A stretch of 64,000 nt of DNA from Gari tellinella (GCA_922989275.2 OV277870.1:48604356-48668355); one strand, 5' to 3'; shown: positions 46,301-61,300, counted from the first letter of the stretch. The notes: a model not told the origin generated them from the sequence alone. Numbers and translations are program-made.

Positions 46301-49300
46301 AATAATTTAATCCTTTATCCCTTAAATATTCCTTGTTACGCCTATACTTATCCCTTTCACTTTATACAGTCATGATTGTGCAAAATAAGAAACACTAAAT
46401 CTTTGAAGTTTGTTTATCCTAGGCTAGCAGACTTTGTCTTTACTTTCAATAATCTGTCTTGAATACTGAAAACAAGCTGTAGCTGGAGGATGAGGATGAG
46501 TTGAATTTACCCCCTTAACTCATTCATCCCTGAAACTTTTAACGGACAATTCCAATTTCAAAATAAGTCTAGTCCATATTTTACTATTTAGGGTTGAACT
46601 TGATTTTAACAATATACATGTATTTCAAAATGACAAACAGTATAGACCCTGATCAGAGGGCTCCTTAAGGAGCCCCCTGATTAAGGGTCCACACTGTTTG
46701 CATGGGACAAGTGTTATCCTCTCAGCCTGAGTCAGGTGTACTGTTTGAAAATAACAAGTATACTCGTGACGTCGCTAGGGTTGAATGTGTTAATATGGAC
46801 CTGAAACTTGCATAACCAAATCTTGTTTCTGTATCAAATGTGTTTTGTGTTGCATGATAGTATCACCCATGATGTGACCTTTTCTGTGTTTCCCATCATG
46901 GCAATCTACATAAGTAGAAAAACTGTTGAAATATCTAGTATAGTGTTGCTCTAGTTTTTAACCCATTACCCCATAGCCTGTTTCTGGTTTTGAAGACAGA
47001 TGGTCACTTAAAGCAGGTTGAAAGTAAAGCAGAATGTGCCTTAAGGCACATTCTGCTTTACTTTCAGTCTGCTTTAAGCTTACAGCTACAACATTATAGA
47101 AATTATTTATAATGTTTAAATATTCACAACAGTATAAATTGGAACTATTTGCTTCATTGGAGGGATACATTAGAGGTGTCAAAAGGTGTATTTATGTGGT
47201 AATGGGTTAAGCCATTTATAGGCAGATTAGAGGTACCAAAAACCTATGTCCTCCAGTCAAAGGAAGTATTTAAAAAACTAAAATCTTGATTTCTGCATTA
47301 AGCCTTATGGTGTCACTACTAATTAAGAATTTTATTAAAGAGGGACAATTCTATTGGGTAGTTACACCATAGGATTTGATGCTGAAATGAGTGAGAAAAT
47401 GTTTGAATTGTTCAGTTAAATTACTATATCTTATCTGAAGCCCTGTCAAAGCTAGAAACAGCTACAGTGGAGAATTTGTTATTCTTTCCCGTTTAAACGC
47501 AAACGTATGCAAACGCAAAACGCTAAAACTTAGAAAAGAACAACTTTGGGACAATTCTGATATTTCATGTTTATCTTGGTGGCAAACAGTTTGGAGCCTG
47601 ATCAGGCGCCGGGTTACCCGGCGTCTGATCTGGCTCCAAACTGTTTGCACTGCAAATAATAAATTTTGGCGTAAACGCGTTTATTGGGAAAGAATAACAC
47701 ATTCTCCACTGTACATGTAGGCTATGGGGTAATGGGTTCAGTCATGAATGATGTATAATTTTAATCATTAATCAGAAAGCTATTGTTCATACGGCTTATG
47801 TATACATTTTGATAAAGAATAGTAGCAATACGATCTTGCTATAAGTACAGTAAAACCTCTGTAAATTGAACTGTCTAAACCAAAACTTTGCTTTAGATAG
47901 GTTTATTGATTAGACTTTTAGAGAGGTATATTAGCCATTCAAAAGAAGTTAAAATTTGCATTCATTTTGTGACATCTTAATGCTGAAAAACCGTAATGCA
48001 GAAAGCTACATCAGGAGCTTTCTGCATTACTGTTGTCCTGCATAAAGCAATGACCTGTCCTATGAGATGAGTGTTTTTTATATGCCTCTTGGTTGAATGT
48101 TAGGTGTCAGAGCAAGTAAAACAATATTCTGTGTAGTTATACAATCGAAACTCAATACTTCGAACTTGCTTAACCCATTATCCCATAGTCTATTTCTAGT
48201 TTTGAAGATAGGTAATTACCATTTAAAGCAGGTTGAAAGTAAAGCAGAATGCACCTCAAGGCGCATTCTGCTTTACTTTCAGTCTGCTTTAAGTTATTAT
48301 CTTCTTGAATATAGAATATATTTCTTATGATACATATTCATGACTATTTAAACTGGAACTATTTTTGGCGATGGAGGAGTAATTTAGAGGCGTAAAAAGA
48401 CGCTTTGATGGGGTAATGGGTTAAATAGATCATACTTGTATTTCATAAGTTAAATTTCAATAAGTCGATCTCGTTTAAGTCGACATACCTGCTTAGCCAC
48501 GTTTTAATTTTAAAATATAACTGAAGTATGTATGAACTAATGTGGGTTCGAGGTATCGAGTTTTGACTGTTTTTAAAATTTTCCAGTTTTTAATATGGAG
48601 TGTGGTATTTGGGAAGGTTAGACAGTAGATGAAAGATGGACATTAGAATTTGGCAGTGTCCCCTTAGGTTGATGTTGGCAGCTTTCCCACATAGTTTACA
48701 TTCAGACATTAAACCCTGTGACAAGCGTTACTAGTACAACATCACCCTGGAATTTGCAAATCGTTTAGAATCAGATCAGACACTGTGTAGCTTGGTGTCT
48801 AATCAGGATCCAACCTGGTTGACACTCCTACCAGTGTGTGAACTTTCCTTGGTCAAACTGTTTAAATTCTAAATTGATGAGAAATCACAGAGAACTGAGT
48901 TTAAAGGAAATGATATTTTGGCAGTAATTTACATGTAACATATGATATCATTTTATGGACCAGATATATATGTTGTATAGCACCCAATTTCTTAGAACTG
49001 GGTTCATATATACTTATCAGTGGTATAATCATATTAACCATTTACTCCATAGCATGTTTCTAGTTTTAAAGACAGGTGATCACTTGAAGCAGGTTGAAAG
49101 TAAAGCAGAATGCACCTAAAGTATAGTATAATGTTTAAGGGTTAAATATTAAAGCATTATGCACAATTTCAGCTCTTATCATCCATATCAATTGCAGGTC
49201 ACACAATCTTTAATATATGCTTTTCATTCAATACATAACAGGGCTCCAGATAAGAGGTAGTTATTGCAACAAATCAAACATTTTCACACTCATTTCAGCA

Positions 49301-52300
49301 CCAAATCCTATGGTGTTACTACTCATTAGAATCGTCTCTTCGAGACGATTCTAATGAGTACTGACACCATAGGGTTTAATTCAGAAATAAAGATTTTAGT
49401 TTTTGAAAAACTACCCTTATCTGGAGCTCTGACATAAATTGATTTTTCATTTTCTAAAAACTACAGGAGTGGCTTATTTACTGGTAATTCAAATATGAAC
49501 TGAAACATTAATTCAATTCAAAACTCACGGGCTTTAACCTTTGTAATATTAATAGGGGCAAATGTCATACTGTAGATCTAGCTGTTTCAAAACGTTTTGA
49601 TTTAGATGAAACACCAAAATGAAATAACAAATGTATCAATTCAGTGATCAATACACTTTTATCCCTCCACTAAAGAAACTAGGTCCATGTTATACAGTCA
49701 TGAATAATAGCCATAGGAAATATTTTCTACATACTAGCAGATAGTAGCTTAAAGCAGGCTGAAAGTAAAGCAGAATGCACCTTAAGGCACATTCTGCTTT
49801 ACTTTCAACCTGCTTTAAGAGTTCACATTTCTTCAAAACTAGAAACAGGCTATGAGGATACTTGGGTTAACTCTTCATACAGTAATCTTTTACAGTATTA
49901 ACCCATTACCCCATAAATAAGCCTTTTTACGCCTTTATTTAATTCCTCTACTGAAGAAAATAGTTCCAATTTATACTGTCACAAATAAAAATCGTAAGAA
50001 ATATTTGATATATTCTAGCAGATAATAGCTTAAAGCAGGCTGAAAGTAAAGCAGAATGCGCCTTAAGGCGCATTCTGCTTTACTTTCAACCTGCTTTAAG
50101 CGGTTACATATCTTCAAAACAAGAAAAAGGCTATTGGGTAATGGGTTAAATCTGTTATAATACTCCCCTTATCTGGAGCTCTTTACAGTAATTTTTGACA
50201 GTGTCAAATCTGTGATAAGCGGCCACACAATGATAAGGTACCGGCATGTTTATCTTCAAAGACGAGGCATCAATGTTTAATGCAGGGCAAAAGTAATGCA
50301 GAAAGCTCCTTCAGGAGCTTTCTGCATTACTTTTCCCTTGCATTAAACTGCTTTATTGTTGTATAAATATGTCATTTGTATCACAATTTACCTGTAAGGG
50401 CTGCTTAAAACAGGTTTTACTGTATTTCTGAGATTATGAGAGTAGGTAAACCCTCTAACAATCTGCCCCAAGCTTGATAAAAACCTATTTTGTCATCTGT
50501 GAGTCACTCCATCGCCCCATGTAGACCCTTTTTGACTCCTGGTTATCTAGTTGATTGGCTTTATGCACCGGATGTGGCGGGACTGATCTTCAAGTTTTCT
50601 CACAGTCAAACACTCTTCAGTACAAGTGACTACTGGCATTTTACAGTTAAACTTACATTTAGCTGCCTCTTGAAGACGAACACAGTCAATTATACAGTCA
50701 TTATGTCCCCTCACCACCTGTGGTGGGGGGCTATATAGGAATCACCTTTTCCATCCGTCAGTCAATCGGTCGGTCCGTCATGTTTTTCCGGGACATTTGC
50801 CTTTTTCGATTTGCGACGATTATACTGAGTAGTCACACAATACGATTTGGTAAAGAAATAAAGATTTTAGTTTTTGAAATTCTCTCCTTTTCTGGAGCTC
50901 TGAAAGTCTGATTAAACTATACATTTACAATCGCATGTCATTGTAATAAACAATATTTTAGGACTTCCTTAATGGGGATAACTGACCTTAGTATTAAAAT
51001 AAGTAGATCAGGCATAAAAATTAAGGCAATGCCATGTACAGTGCTCCCTCTCTACAATGTCCCTCCAAACAACGGTTCCCTCCTTACAACACTTTCCGTT
51101 GTTTCCCGAACAAAACTAATATATTCAAACTTTTTCACGTCTTCTATTATTGTCTGCTTAAAATTGTCATCTGCTGTTTTTCTCAGTTACATGATATACA
51201 TTTTGGCAGAAACAACTTAATGATGAGTTACAAACAGCTTGAATCCAGATAGGACACCGCATTAAGCGGCGTCTGATCAGGATTCAAGCTGTTTACAAAT
51301 GTACGCAAATTTCCCTCCCTATTACGACTCCCTCCGAACAACACACACATTGTTTGTCTCCCATTGGGTGTGACCGTGTCGTTGTATAGAGGGAGCGCTG
51401 TAGTTATGAAGTATCAGGTTAAGTGAAGGAAGGGGTAAAGGTGTCCAATGACACTTCCTAGGAGGAAAGAGTTAAAACATGCAGACTACGTCACCAGAGC
51501 AATGGTTAATTGGCTGTGGTTTCAGGAAAATTTGCAGTATCTGCCTGGGCACAAAGTAATTGTAGCATGAAATAGAGGAAAAAATAAACCACAACATAGC
51601 CCTCATACTGTTAAACCAGTCTTTGATTGTATAATTCACCAAATGCAAAAAACACAGTTAATTTTGAAAACATGTGACTGCTTAATGCAGGACAAAAGGA
51701 GCTTTCTTCTTTACTTTTGCCCTACATGAGGCTGCTGCCTGTATGACATATTGTTAAGTCTCGCTAATATATTTTTTTGTGTTTTTAAGTGGCTGATTAA
51801 TATAGGTTTGTCTGTATTAACAGACTTTCGACAGCTGCACTTAGGCTCACTGCAGACTTTGGAGCCGCCGCTAGAACTAGGTCAAGTGTAGTTATGTTTA
51901 TGTATACGTTTATATTGTCATCAGGATGGAATACTAATACACGTAGACCCAGGTCCTGACTGACTAGATAGCTGCCATAATTTACTGCGCACATTAGTAT
52001 AAATGTCATAGTCAAATGGCTGTTTTGCTGAGACTTTCAACACCATGGAACTTATTAAAATATATACTCAATAAATTTGCAAACAATGTAGACCCAGATC
52101 AGAGGGCTCCTATATGAGCCCTCTGATCTGGGTCTACACTGTTTGTTAATTTAGACCAGTATTTATTAAAATACCCAGAATTCCATGTAGACTGGTTCAT
52201 GTTTTGGTAACTAAAAAGATCCACAAGGAAACCTAATAAATCACAAGAGTTACTTAGTATTGAAAGAGTTAAATGATTGTTGTTATAAACTCTTTGGCAC

Positions 52301-55300
52301 ATTTTAAACCAGTTTATGTTGAAGTAGTGTTTTAAGAAAAAAATCAGAAAAGAAAAGTAAACAAACAGTGCATATCCTATTCAGAGGGAGCCCTCTGATC
52401 AGGGTCTACACTGTTCACAAAATACATTGTACAATGTCCAGCATATAAAGCAGGTTAAAGTGAAACAGGATGTTCCTTATAACCATTTACATCGTAGATA
52501 CGCCCTTTTAGACCCCGTTTTTTATTCCTCCTCTGATTCTACCATATACAGTCACAAATTAATGCACCATGAGGAATATATTTATATCCTAACAGATGGT
52601 GGCATAAAGCAGGCAAAACATGTAGCAGAGTGTGCCTCAATGCATATTCTGCTTTACTTACTTTCAACCCGGTTTATGTGGTCAGGTGACATTAAAACTA
52701 GAAGCAGGCTAATGGTTAAAGGGTCAAGAAGCATTCTGCTTGACGTTCAGTCTGCTTTGAGCAACCACCTGATCCTCACAGTCTTCAAGTCTCAAAACAA
52801 GCTAATGAAAGAAATGGTTAAAAGTGCAATAGTTTTCAGTTAATTTAAGTGCTGTTGGTGGGGGCATTTATTAGAGGGTGAGCTTTGAACCCATTACCCC
52901 ATAAATATGCCTGTTTATGCCTTTAATTTATTCCTCCACTGAGGAAAAATAGTCCCAGTTTATACAGTTATGAATATTCACCATAAGAAATATTTTCTAT
53001 ATTCTAGCAGATGATATGGCTTAAAGCAGGCTGAATGTAAAGCAGAATGTGCCTAAAAGGAAATTGCAATTGGCCTGTCTTAGTGTGCATGTACATTCTG
53101 GTTTACTTTCAACCTGCTTTAAGTAATCACTTGTCTTTGAAAATAGAAACAGGATATGGGGAAATGGGTTAAACTAGAGTATACAGTATGAATAAAATCA
53201 GGACAGTAATTACATTGCACTAGAAATGTTGACTCAGATGAACCAGGATTCCATTTAGTCATAGAAGTTTGATATTGATTTTGTTTCTCCAAATTCTCAG
53301 CTGAACTACATGCATTTGTAAACTGAATACATTTGTAGCCCAGTGGTACAGTTAGAGTTACATCTTGTAAACAAATTAAGCTCCGGAGCCTTTGCACAGC
53401 TGAATTTTCAAATAGATTGAAAGTCTTAAGGTTTCAAATATCACCAGTTTATATTGACTCTTCAGGAAAATGTCTGTGCAAAATGTAAAAGTGTGACAAA
53501 CAGTGCAGACCCAGATCAGAGGGCTCCTGACGGAGCCCTCTGATCTGGGTCTTCACTGTTTGCAATGGGTTACATTATGCATCATAAGGGTTATTAACTC
53601 TTGAAGTGGAATAAACTCATTAAGCAATATAAGAGGGGTTCTTGTGGGGGCATCAACCTCTCCTACAGCACGGTATTGCACACAAAGAGCAACAAAAACA
53701 AACTAAGTTTCCCCACAACTGTGACAGTACCGATACTACTGAATGCTAAAAGCAAACCATTTTAAGGTTAATAACCCAAATATACTTGTCTGACTCTTAA
53801 CATGTTACATTCAGATGTACCATATGATAACCTTTGCAAACAGTTTAGACCCTGATGAGATCCCAAGTAGCTATGCATCTCATCAGGATCAAATCTTAAA
53901 TGTCACTCTAGTCCTAATTTGAAAAAGATTTTTTGAAAACTGATTTTACAGAAGCATATGACACTTTGTTGAACAGGCAATATTTCAAAGAGTTAAATGT
54001 AGTGTAATTAGTTTAGAACCAGCATGTAGTTTTGTTTTCGAACTTGTTTGGGTACTTTTAACACTTGTGTTAGAACCATATAACCCTTTACCTTACAACA
54101 CTCTGTGGATAAACTTAACCCATTACCCAATATAGCTCAGCACATTATTACATTTTTTGGGGTGAATCATGCACTTAGTGATACAAGCATCAAACTTGGC
54201 ACACTTGCACTTCTATCTGTAGTATTTCATAAAAGCCCGTTAGCCACTTGAAAAAATCAAAATGGCGGCCATTTTTCAAGATGGCCGCCATTACAGATTC
54301 GAGAATACAGTTTTGTTGCTAATATTTGACATATATGGCCGTTCTTTACAGTTTTGGTGTCTAGGTATATGTTTTAAAGTGTTTTGAAAATTACTTTATC
54401 ATGTAATGGCCAACTTGTGACAAAAAACATAGTTTTTTCGAAGATGGCCACTATGTTTGGTTCAAATTTACGATTCTCTTTCTTACATTTGACGTACATT
54501 GCCATGGTTTTACACTGTTTTGATTCAAAATATATTTTTTTACAGCAAAAGGAAGCTAATTTTGTCAGACTGTTGTGTTTGCACAATAACACATTTTTGA
54601 CAAAAGACAGTCTATTTTTAAAAAAAACCATAACTGCGTAGTGACAAATTTGTTGAGGTTGTTTGCATATGTTTGCCAACATAGTCTCTAATGTAGAATA
54701 TCTTTTCTTACATCTGGTATATATGACGATTTGTCATATTTTTGGTGTCGAAGAATGTTTTAAAACAGGATGAGAAAACTATTAATGGGAGCCTCCGGTC
54801 GGTTAGAAACTCCGTAGCTGACCAAAGATTGTTATTTGTTGTTATGTGACTGCTTATGCTGAATGTAGGTGCTGTTTTCTCACATTTACAATTTCAACAA
54901 TGATTCAACAATGACTGCCCAATTTATACTACTATATCTGACACTGCCATTACTTTACCATACAATATTCTGCCTTTCAAGTAAACTGTAAAGTCTTGAA
55001 TATGTTTCTTTTTTCTCAATCTAAATATAATTGCATTTAGAAAACAAACATAATTCCTTAATTATCCAACATAACAATTAATCCCTGTACCAACAACAAA
55101 CATCATGCTAATTCTGAAGATCATTTAACCACTTTGTAACTTCTTACCAAAAAAAGTACATGTATATGTAAGACGCACGTACATGTATCTGCATTCCGCC
55201 ACATATTATAAATGTGACCAAAATTTAATACAGTCTAGCATATCCCAATAGTCATTATTGCATTAAATCAAACAATATGCCTACAGAGTTGATGCCCATT

Positions 55301-58300
55301 ATGACTCATGTCTATAATAATAGTGACTAGATAATTCATGGATACCATTTATTTTACTACTGCATGAGCGTGTAAGTAATCATGTGAAAAAGGGAGCATC
55401 TGATAAATTGATTAATATCGTTCAAAATTCAGACGAGTAATCGGACGACAAACCAGTGTTTCTTATATGTTTTGAAGAAAATCAAAATTTCAAAGTAAAA
55501 GATTTGGTGGTGGAATTTGAAAAAAAGGAATTAATGTACCCAACACCTAAATTACTGATTATTTCTTGCAGGAACTACTGATGTGGTTTGGTGGCTCATG
55601 CATTATAGTATCAGGACAATGGTTAAACTGATTTTCACAACAGAGAAAGGGGCCATTTTACACCAATAAATATGGATTAAGCGTCTTTTGCATGAAACAG
55701 AAATACATTTGCTTATATGTTATAGATATTTGTCTGTATAGTAGGAAAAAGTCAACAAAATTGATCCTTTAATGTTTCATCTTGTACAGCTTGAATTTTT
55801 GCACAAACAACATCTTCATTAAGTTTGGTATATGTACACCAGATGTTCACTGTAAATAAAGAAAGGCTGCGCCATGAAAAAAAGTTATAGGTTTTATTTT
55901 GCTTGAAGACGCTTAGCGTCTACTGTACTTGTTGAATAAGTTAAGATATGAAAAAGATGAATGACCATGAGCGTGATGAAAAGAATATATGGAGAAATAC
56001 CAGATCCAGTATGAATAGTGTGTTTTCTTTTACGTAAGACAACCGTTCTTATATATGGTGCTTGACCAATCAAATAAGCAAATCAAAATCGTTATCAAAG
56101 ATGAAGGCAGTATGGACTCCTTTCAATAAAATCAGATTTAAGCAATGTTAAGAAATATACTTTACACGAAAAGTCTTGTCTCTTCTCCAAAGTCAACACA
56201 TGCAACCATTTCAGAGTATGACCCTTAAAACTTCGCATGAATCTTTTTAAAGAATTTACATTCCTGAGTTTGGTGTAAAAGTTGTAACAGTTCTGTTCTG
56301 TATACATAGGGGCTGATGTATAGTCTACCTATTCTGACAACAGAGTTTTAATAGCGATATGATGTGATACATAGTCAAAGATAGTATACATTTCTTGTGG
56401 TACAATTGCATAAAGACAGAGCGTTTCAGCTGTTTGCTAAAGCTATTCGATGTGGACACATAGTACTGCGAATATCATATCTGAGATTGATCCCTGTGTA
56501 ATCTTCAACAGCATTTTAAGAATTTATACAATGTTAACATGAAGAAGGGTGTGCACAAATGTTCATGCATGAAATGCAAGCCATAACCGAAGACCACAAC
56601 ACTCCCATGTTAAAAGCTAATGACATACAATTTCATGTCGATGTGAATTTAAAATGCTAATTCAAACTATCTTGTTCTACATAAAGTGTTGGTTGCAATT
56701 GGTCAACAGTCAAACATGAGCTAGTTTCACACCAAATTTCCATATAAGAAAGAGAAAAGGCTTTATAGAATACATAAACTGAAAGATATTGTGCATGTGC
56801 AAAGTCCAGTCTATAATCATAAATCATAATGTACAAGCAATAAAATCTGGAAATCATTGCAACAATTATGCCAAGTCATGGGATAAGATTATTGTGTTTT
56901 ATTGGACATGTTAGCTTGATGGTATATATCTTAAGGTGCAGTTCCTAAAGGTCAAGCCCCTCTGTTTGAACATGCCAAATATTCTGCATACAAAATACAT
57001 GTAGCTTGTGTCATGATGGAAATAGCTCATAGAATTGGAATGAATGAAACACTGCTGATACATTGGACAACCCTGTTACCTAGTGATATGATTGCAAATA
57101 CCCGATTAAACATAGATACTAAAGTAAACTGTTTGCAGTGACAGGTGCAAGTACATGTATTTACGATGTGGCCTTCCTTGTTCAGACTAATATACCGATA
57201 TTTGGAAATGTGAAAATGAACACCTACATAAGTACATGTATAAGCGATTATACACCAACTCCAGCAAGTACAAATTACTGCTAAAATAGTCATAAACCAC
57301 ATATATGCCATTAAAATAAGTCATTACCCAAAAGAACAAGATTCTTAATAAAGTAAATGATCACATAATTAGCTTTCTGTGCTCTTAGCATAATGCTTTG
57401 ACACCAAAAGTATGACAACTGGCCAGAAGTATATAGAATAAGATCAGAAAGGATATTAATCACTATTGCAAAAGCAAAAAGTAACGATCATCTGTGAGCA
57501 AAAAACACTTATTTTGTCTAGATTGGTAATTGTACAATAAAATTAGTTTCATTTCAGAAAGAAGTTGTCTGAATTAGCTTCCTGATACTTTATGACATAT
57601 ATGTTGGCACAAAAAAACCATAAATATTGATCAAATTTAAGGAATGATTTTGCTTATACCAATATAAAATGGTGGCCATTTTGAAAACAAACGATGTAGC
57701 TTTGCCATTTTGCATTAAAGTAAACTTCTGTTCAGCTTGAGGTTGACTGAATTAGCTTCCTTATGCTTAAAACTAATTTTTTGGTGAAATTTGGTCAAAC
57801 ATGTCAAATGTTAGAAACGAATTGGTCAACGATCACAGTCGATTATAAACGCTCTTCAGAGGTTATGTTACTTGTATATGTATTGCCGACTCAAAAATAA
57901 ACCTTATCATATGTTATCTTAACGAGAACCAAAAATGGCAGCCATCTTGAAAAAATGGAGGCCACTTTGAATTTTTACGTGGCTAACGGCTTTTGTTTAA
58001 AGTAGGGTCATACCAGTATACATACCAAATTTGATGCTTGTATCACCAAGTTCGTGATTTTGTTTTAGCACTGATGTGTACAGATTTATGTAGTTGTAAT
58101 GTGAAAATAGCATCTTCAGACAAAAGCAATTGAAAACAATATCATTAAATAACATGACAGAAGGTAAAGTGAGTGTATAATCTATAAAAAAAAAAAAAAA
58201 CCTGTGAATTTGGTTTTTACCTTGACACACACTTCGTTTTTGTACAGTTTTGCTTATAATACGATTAAATAAACTTCTTACAAGTCTATGGATCACATAA

Positions 58301-61300
58301 TTAGCTTCTATATGCTTGAAAACATATAATTAGACACCAAAAGTTTGAAAATCGGTCAAATATATCCGATGTTAGAGATAAAACTGTATAATAGAACCGG
58401 AAATGGCGGCCATCTTGAAAAATGGCCGCCATTTTGAATTTTGACGTGGCTAACGGGATTTTTGTTGAAGGTAGGGGCATACCAGTATACATACCAAATT
58501 TGATGCTTGTATCACCAAGTGCATGATTTTTGTAATAATGTGCCCAGCTATTAGTTAGGACAAACATTTAACCAGAAACAGGTTAGATTAGGATGAAAGT
58601 AAAAAAAGAAATCTCCTATATAATGTGTGACTTGTCACCCACCCATTACCCTATAGCCTGTTTCTAGTTTGGAAAATAGATGACCACTTAAAGCAGGTTA
58701 AAAGTAAAGCAGAATACGCCTATTCTGCTTTACTTTCAGCCTGCTTTAAGCTACCATCTGATAGAATACAGAAAATATTTATTTTGACACATATTCATGA
58801 CTATAAATTGGAACTATTTTCTACAGCGGTGGAATAAACTGAATGTGCTAAAAGGCGCTTCATTGAGGGAAAGGGTTTTCACACAACTTAGTTGGGGCAA
58901 AATTTAACCAGAAACAGTTTAGATTAGGATGAAAGTAAAAAAGAAGTCTCCTATACAATGTGTGACTTGTCTATCAGCCCATTACCTGTTTTTTAGTTTT
59001 GAAAATAGATGACCACTTAAAGCAGGCAGATTCTGCTTTACTTTCAGCCTGCTTTAAGCTAACATCTACTAGGATATAGAAAATATTTCTTATGGTATAA
59101 TTTGAAAGTATTTTCTTCAGCGGAGGAATAAATAAAAAGCGTAAAAAGGCGTAGATGTGGGGTAATGGGTTAACCAATTACCCCATAAATATGCCTATTT
59201 CAAAACTAGAAGCGGGCTATGGAGTAAAGGGATAAACATGAGGATAATGCTAAAACTCTTATAGCCATTGCAAATAGTTTGAAGCCAGAGTCCATCTGGT
59301 AAAAGTTTTGAAATTGGTCACCATTCACTGGTGGGTCAAGGAGGTTTGGGGGGAGGGGGATGTGTTGATTTAGCAATGTTGTTTTATAAGGTTATTATTT
59401 TGAACAAGACTACCTGATAAATACACTAAGTATACATTGTATATGCAGGGCTCCAGATAAGGGGAGTATTTCAAAAAACTAAAATCTTTATTTCTGCTTT
59501 AAACCCTATGGTGTCACTACTTATAACTCTTTGAGACGTTTCTAATAAGTAGTAACACCATAGGATTTGGTGCTAAAATGAGTGAGAAACTGTTGGATTT
59601 GTAGAGTTTACTCCCTCTTATCTGGAGCCCTGATATGCAAAGAAATTTTTATGTTGTATTTGCAGATGCTGATGCATATTATCGCTGCCCATCACACATT
59701 CCTCGAAACAGATACCTTAGGAGCCATGCAGGCAGATGCTACGAGTTCTTCAACGTCGAGAAACATTGGTATGCTGCAAAGGATTTTTGTCATCGGCGGG
59801 GAGGAATGTTGATCACCATCGAAAAAAGACATATACAGGCATTTGTAGAGCTGTCCCTGAATGACCTTCGCTGGAATAGGAACGGGCTATGGATAGGGGC
59901 CACAGACGAACACAAGGAATGGGACTGGAGATGGGTCAATGGTATGTAAGAAGCACAGAAATATGTTCTATATCCTAGCAGATGGTAGCTTAAAGCAGGT
60001 TGAAAGTAATGAAGAATGCCCCTTCATGCACAACTTCTTTATTTTCATACTGCAAGTGGTCACATGTCTATAAAAATAGAAAGTTAGAAACAGACAGGCT
60101 ATGGGGTAGCAGGTTAAACGAAAAGCAATGCAATAATAAAGCCGATTTGTCAGCTTCAAATGCAAGACAAATAAAAGAAGATTTTACAATGTATTTACAG
60201 TTTTTAGCTCACCTGAGCTTTTGCAATCCTTGAATGTCCGTCGTCCGTCGAAGAGACGATTCTAATAAGTAGTAACACTATAGGATTTTGTGTTGAAATA
60301 AGGGAAAAAATGTTGGATTTGCTCAGTTAACTCCCCCTTATCTGGAGCCCTGATTATGATTAAGCAAGTCAATAAGATTAAAGACTAATTGTTCATTTTC
60401 TTTTTTCAGTAAAAATATTTAAATTAGATCACGCCAGACGATAATAGTGAGACTGAACTTGTCCTCACTCAATGATTTCTCATTTTCTGTTCCTGAGCAG
60501 TTTGACACCATATAAAGTAGAACCTCTCTATTACAACCAATAAAAAGAAGGATTATTGTCTGTATAAAAGACAAGTGACAGCTGAAAGCAATGTGAAAGT
60601 GCAACAGAAAGCTTATATCAGACCTTTCTGTTTCACTTTCACATTGCTTTAAACTGTCACCTGTCTTAAACGACTTATATTTGACACAACTTAGTGGCCG
60701 TAATGTAAACTGGAGGATCATATTTTATAATGTATTGCTACCGGTATATTCAGGTGCCAAAGTGAGCAGTGGGTTCACTAACTGGGACCGTGGTCAGCCA
60801 AGCTGTTTCTTGCCCAAGTTTCTGTGTAAGGAGGACTGTGCTTGTTTAAGACTGGACGATGGCTTCAAGTGGCATGATAAATTCTGTCGTCAGTCAAGCT
60901 TCTACTACAGCTTTATATGCCAGTATGGTAAGTTTATAATGTTCGTTAGCTTCTGAAATAGTCCAGGCCCCAAGGTTATAAAGTGTTTGAGTTTAGTCTA
61001 TAGTCATTCTCAAGCATTTGATTGGTCAGATTTGAGCCTAGGCTTGAGAAAGAACTCAGACTCAACTCAAACACTTTTTAACCTTGGATCCGGGCCCTAA
61101 GGTTACAAAGCATTTGAGTTGTGTTTGAGATAGCCAAAGCTCAAATCTGAACAGTCAAATGCATGAAAACGATCTCAGACTCACCTCAAATTCATTATAA
61201 CCTTTGGCCCAGCTTATGTTACATCACTTAACATTAAACATTTCCCCATTAGCTGGTTTTCAATCTTAATCCATTAATCCATAGATAGCTCTTTTTACTA

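Noticed and set aside
54374..54682. 102-codon minus frame in the 54-58 kb element
   Set aside because: AT-rich repeat translation with no domain; a sister frame on the plus strand mirrors it.
59582..59812. 76-codon frame overlapping lectin exon 2
   Set aside because: Wrong frame; it starts in an H6 MITE. The conserved frame is the C-type lectin one.
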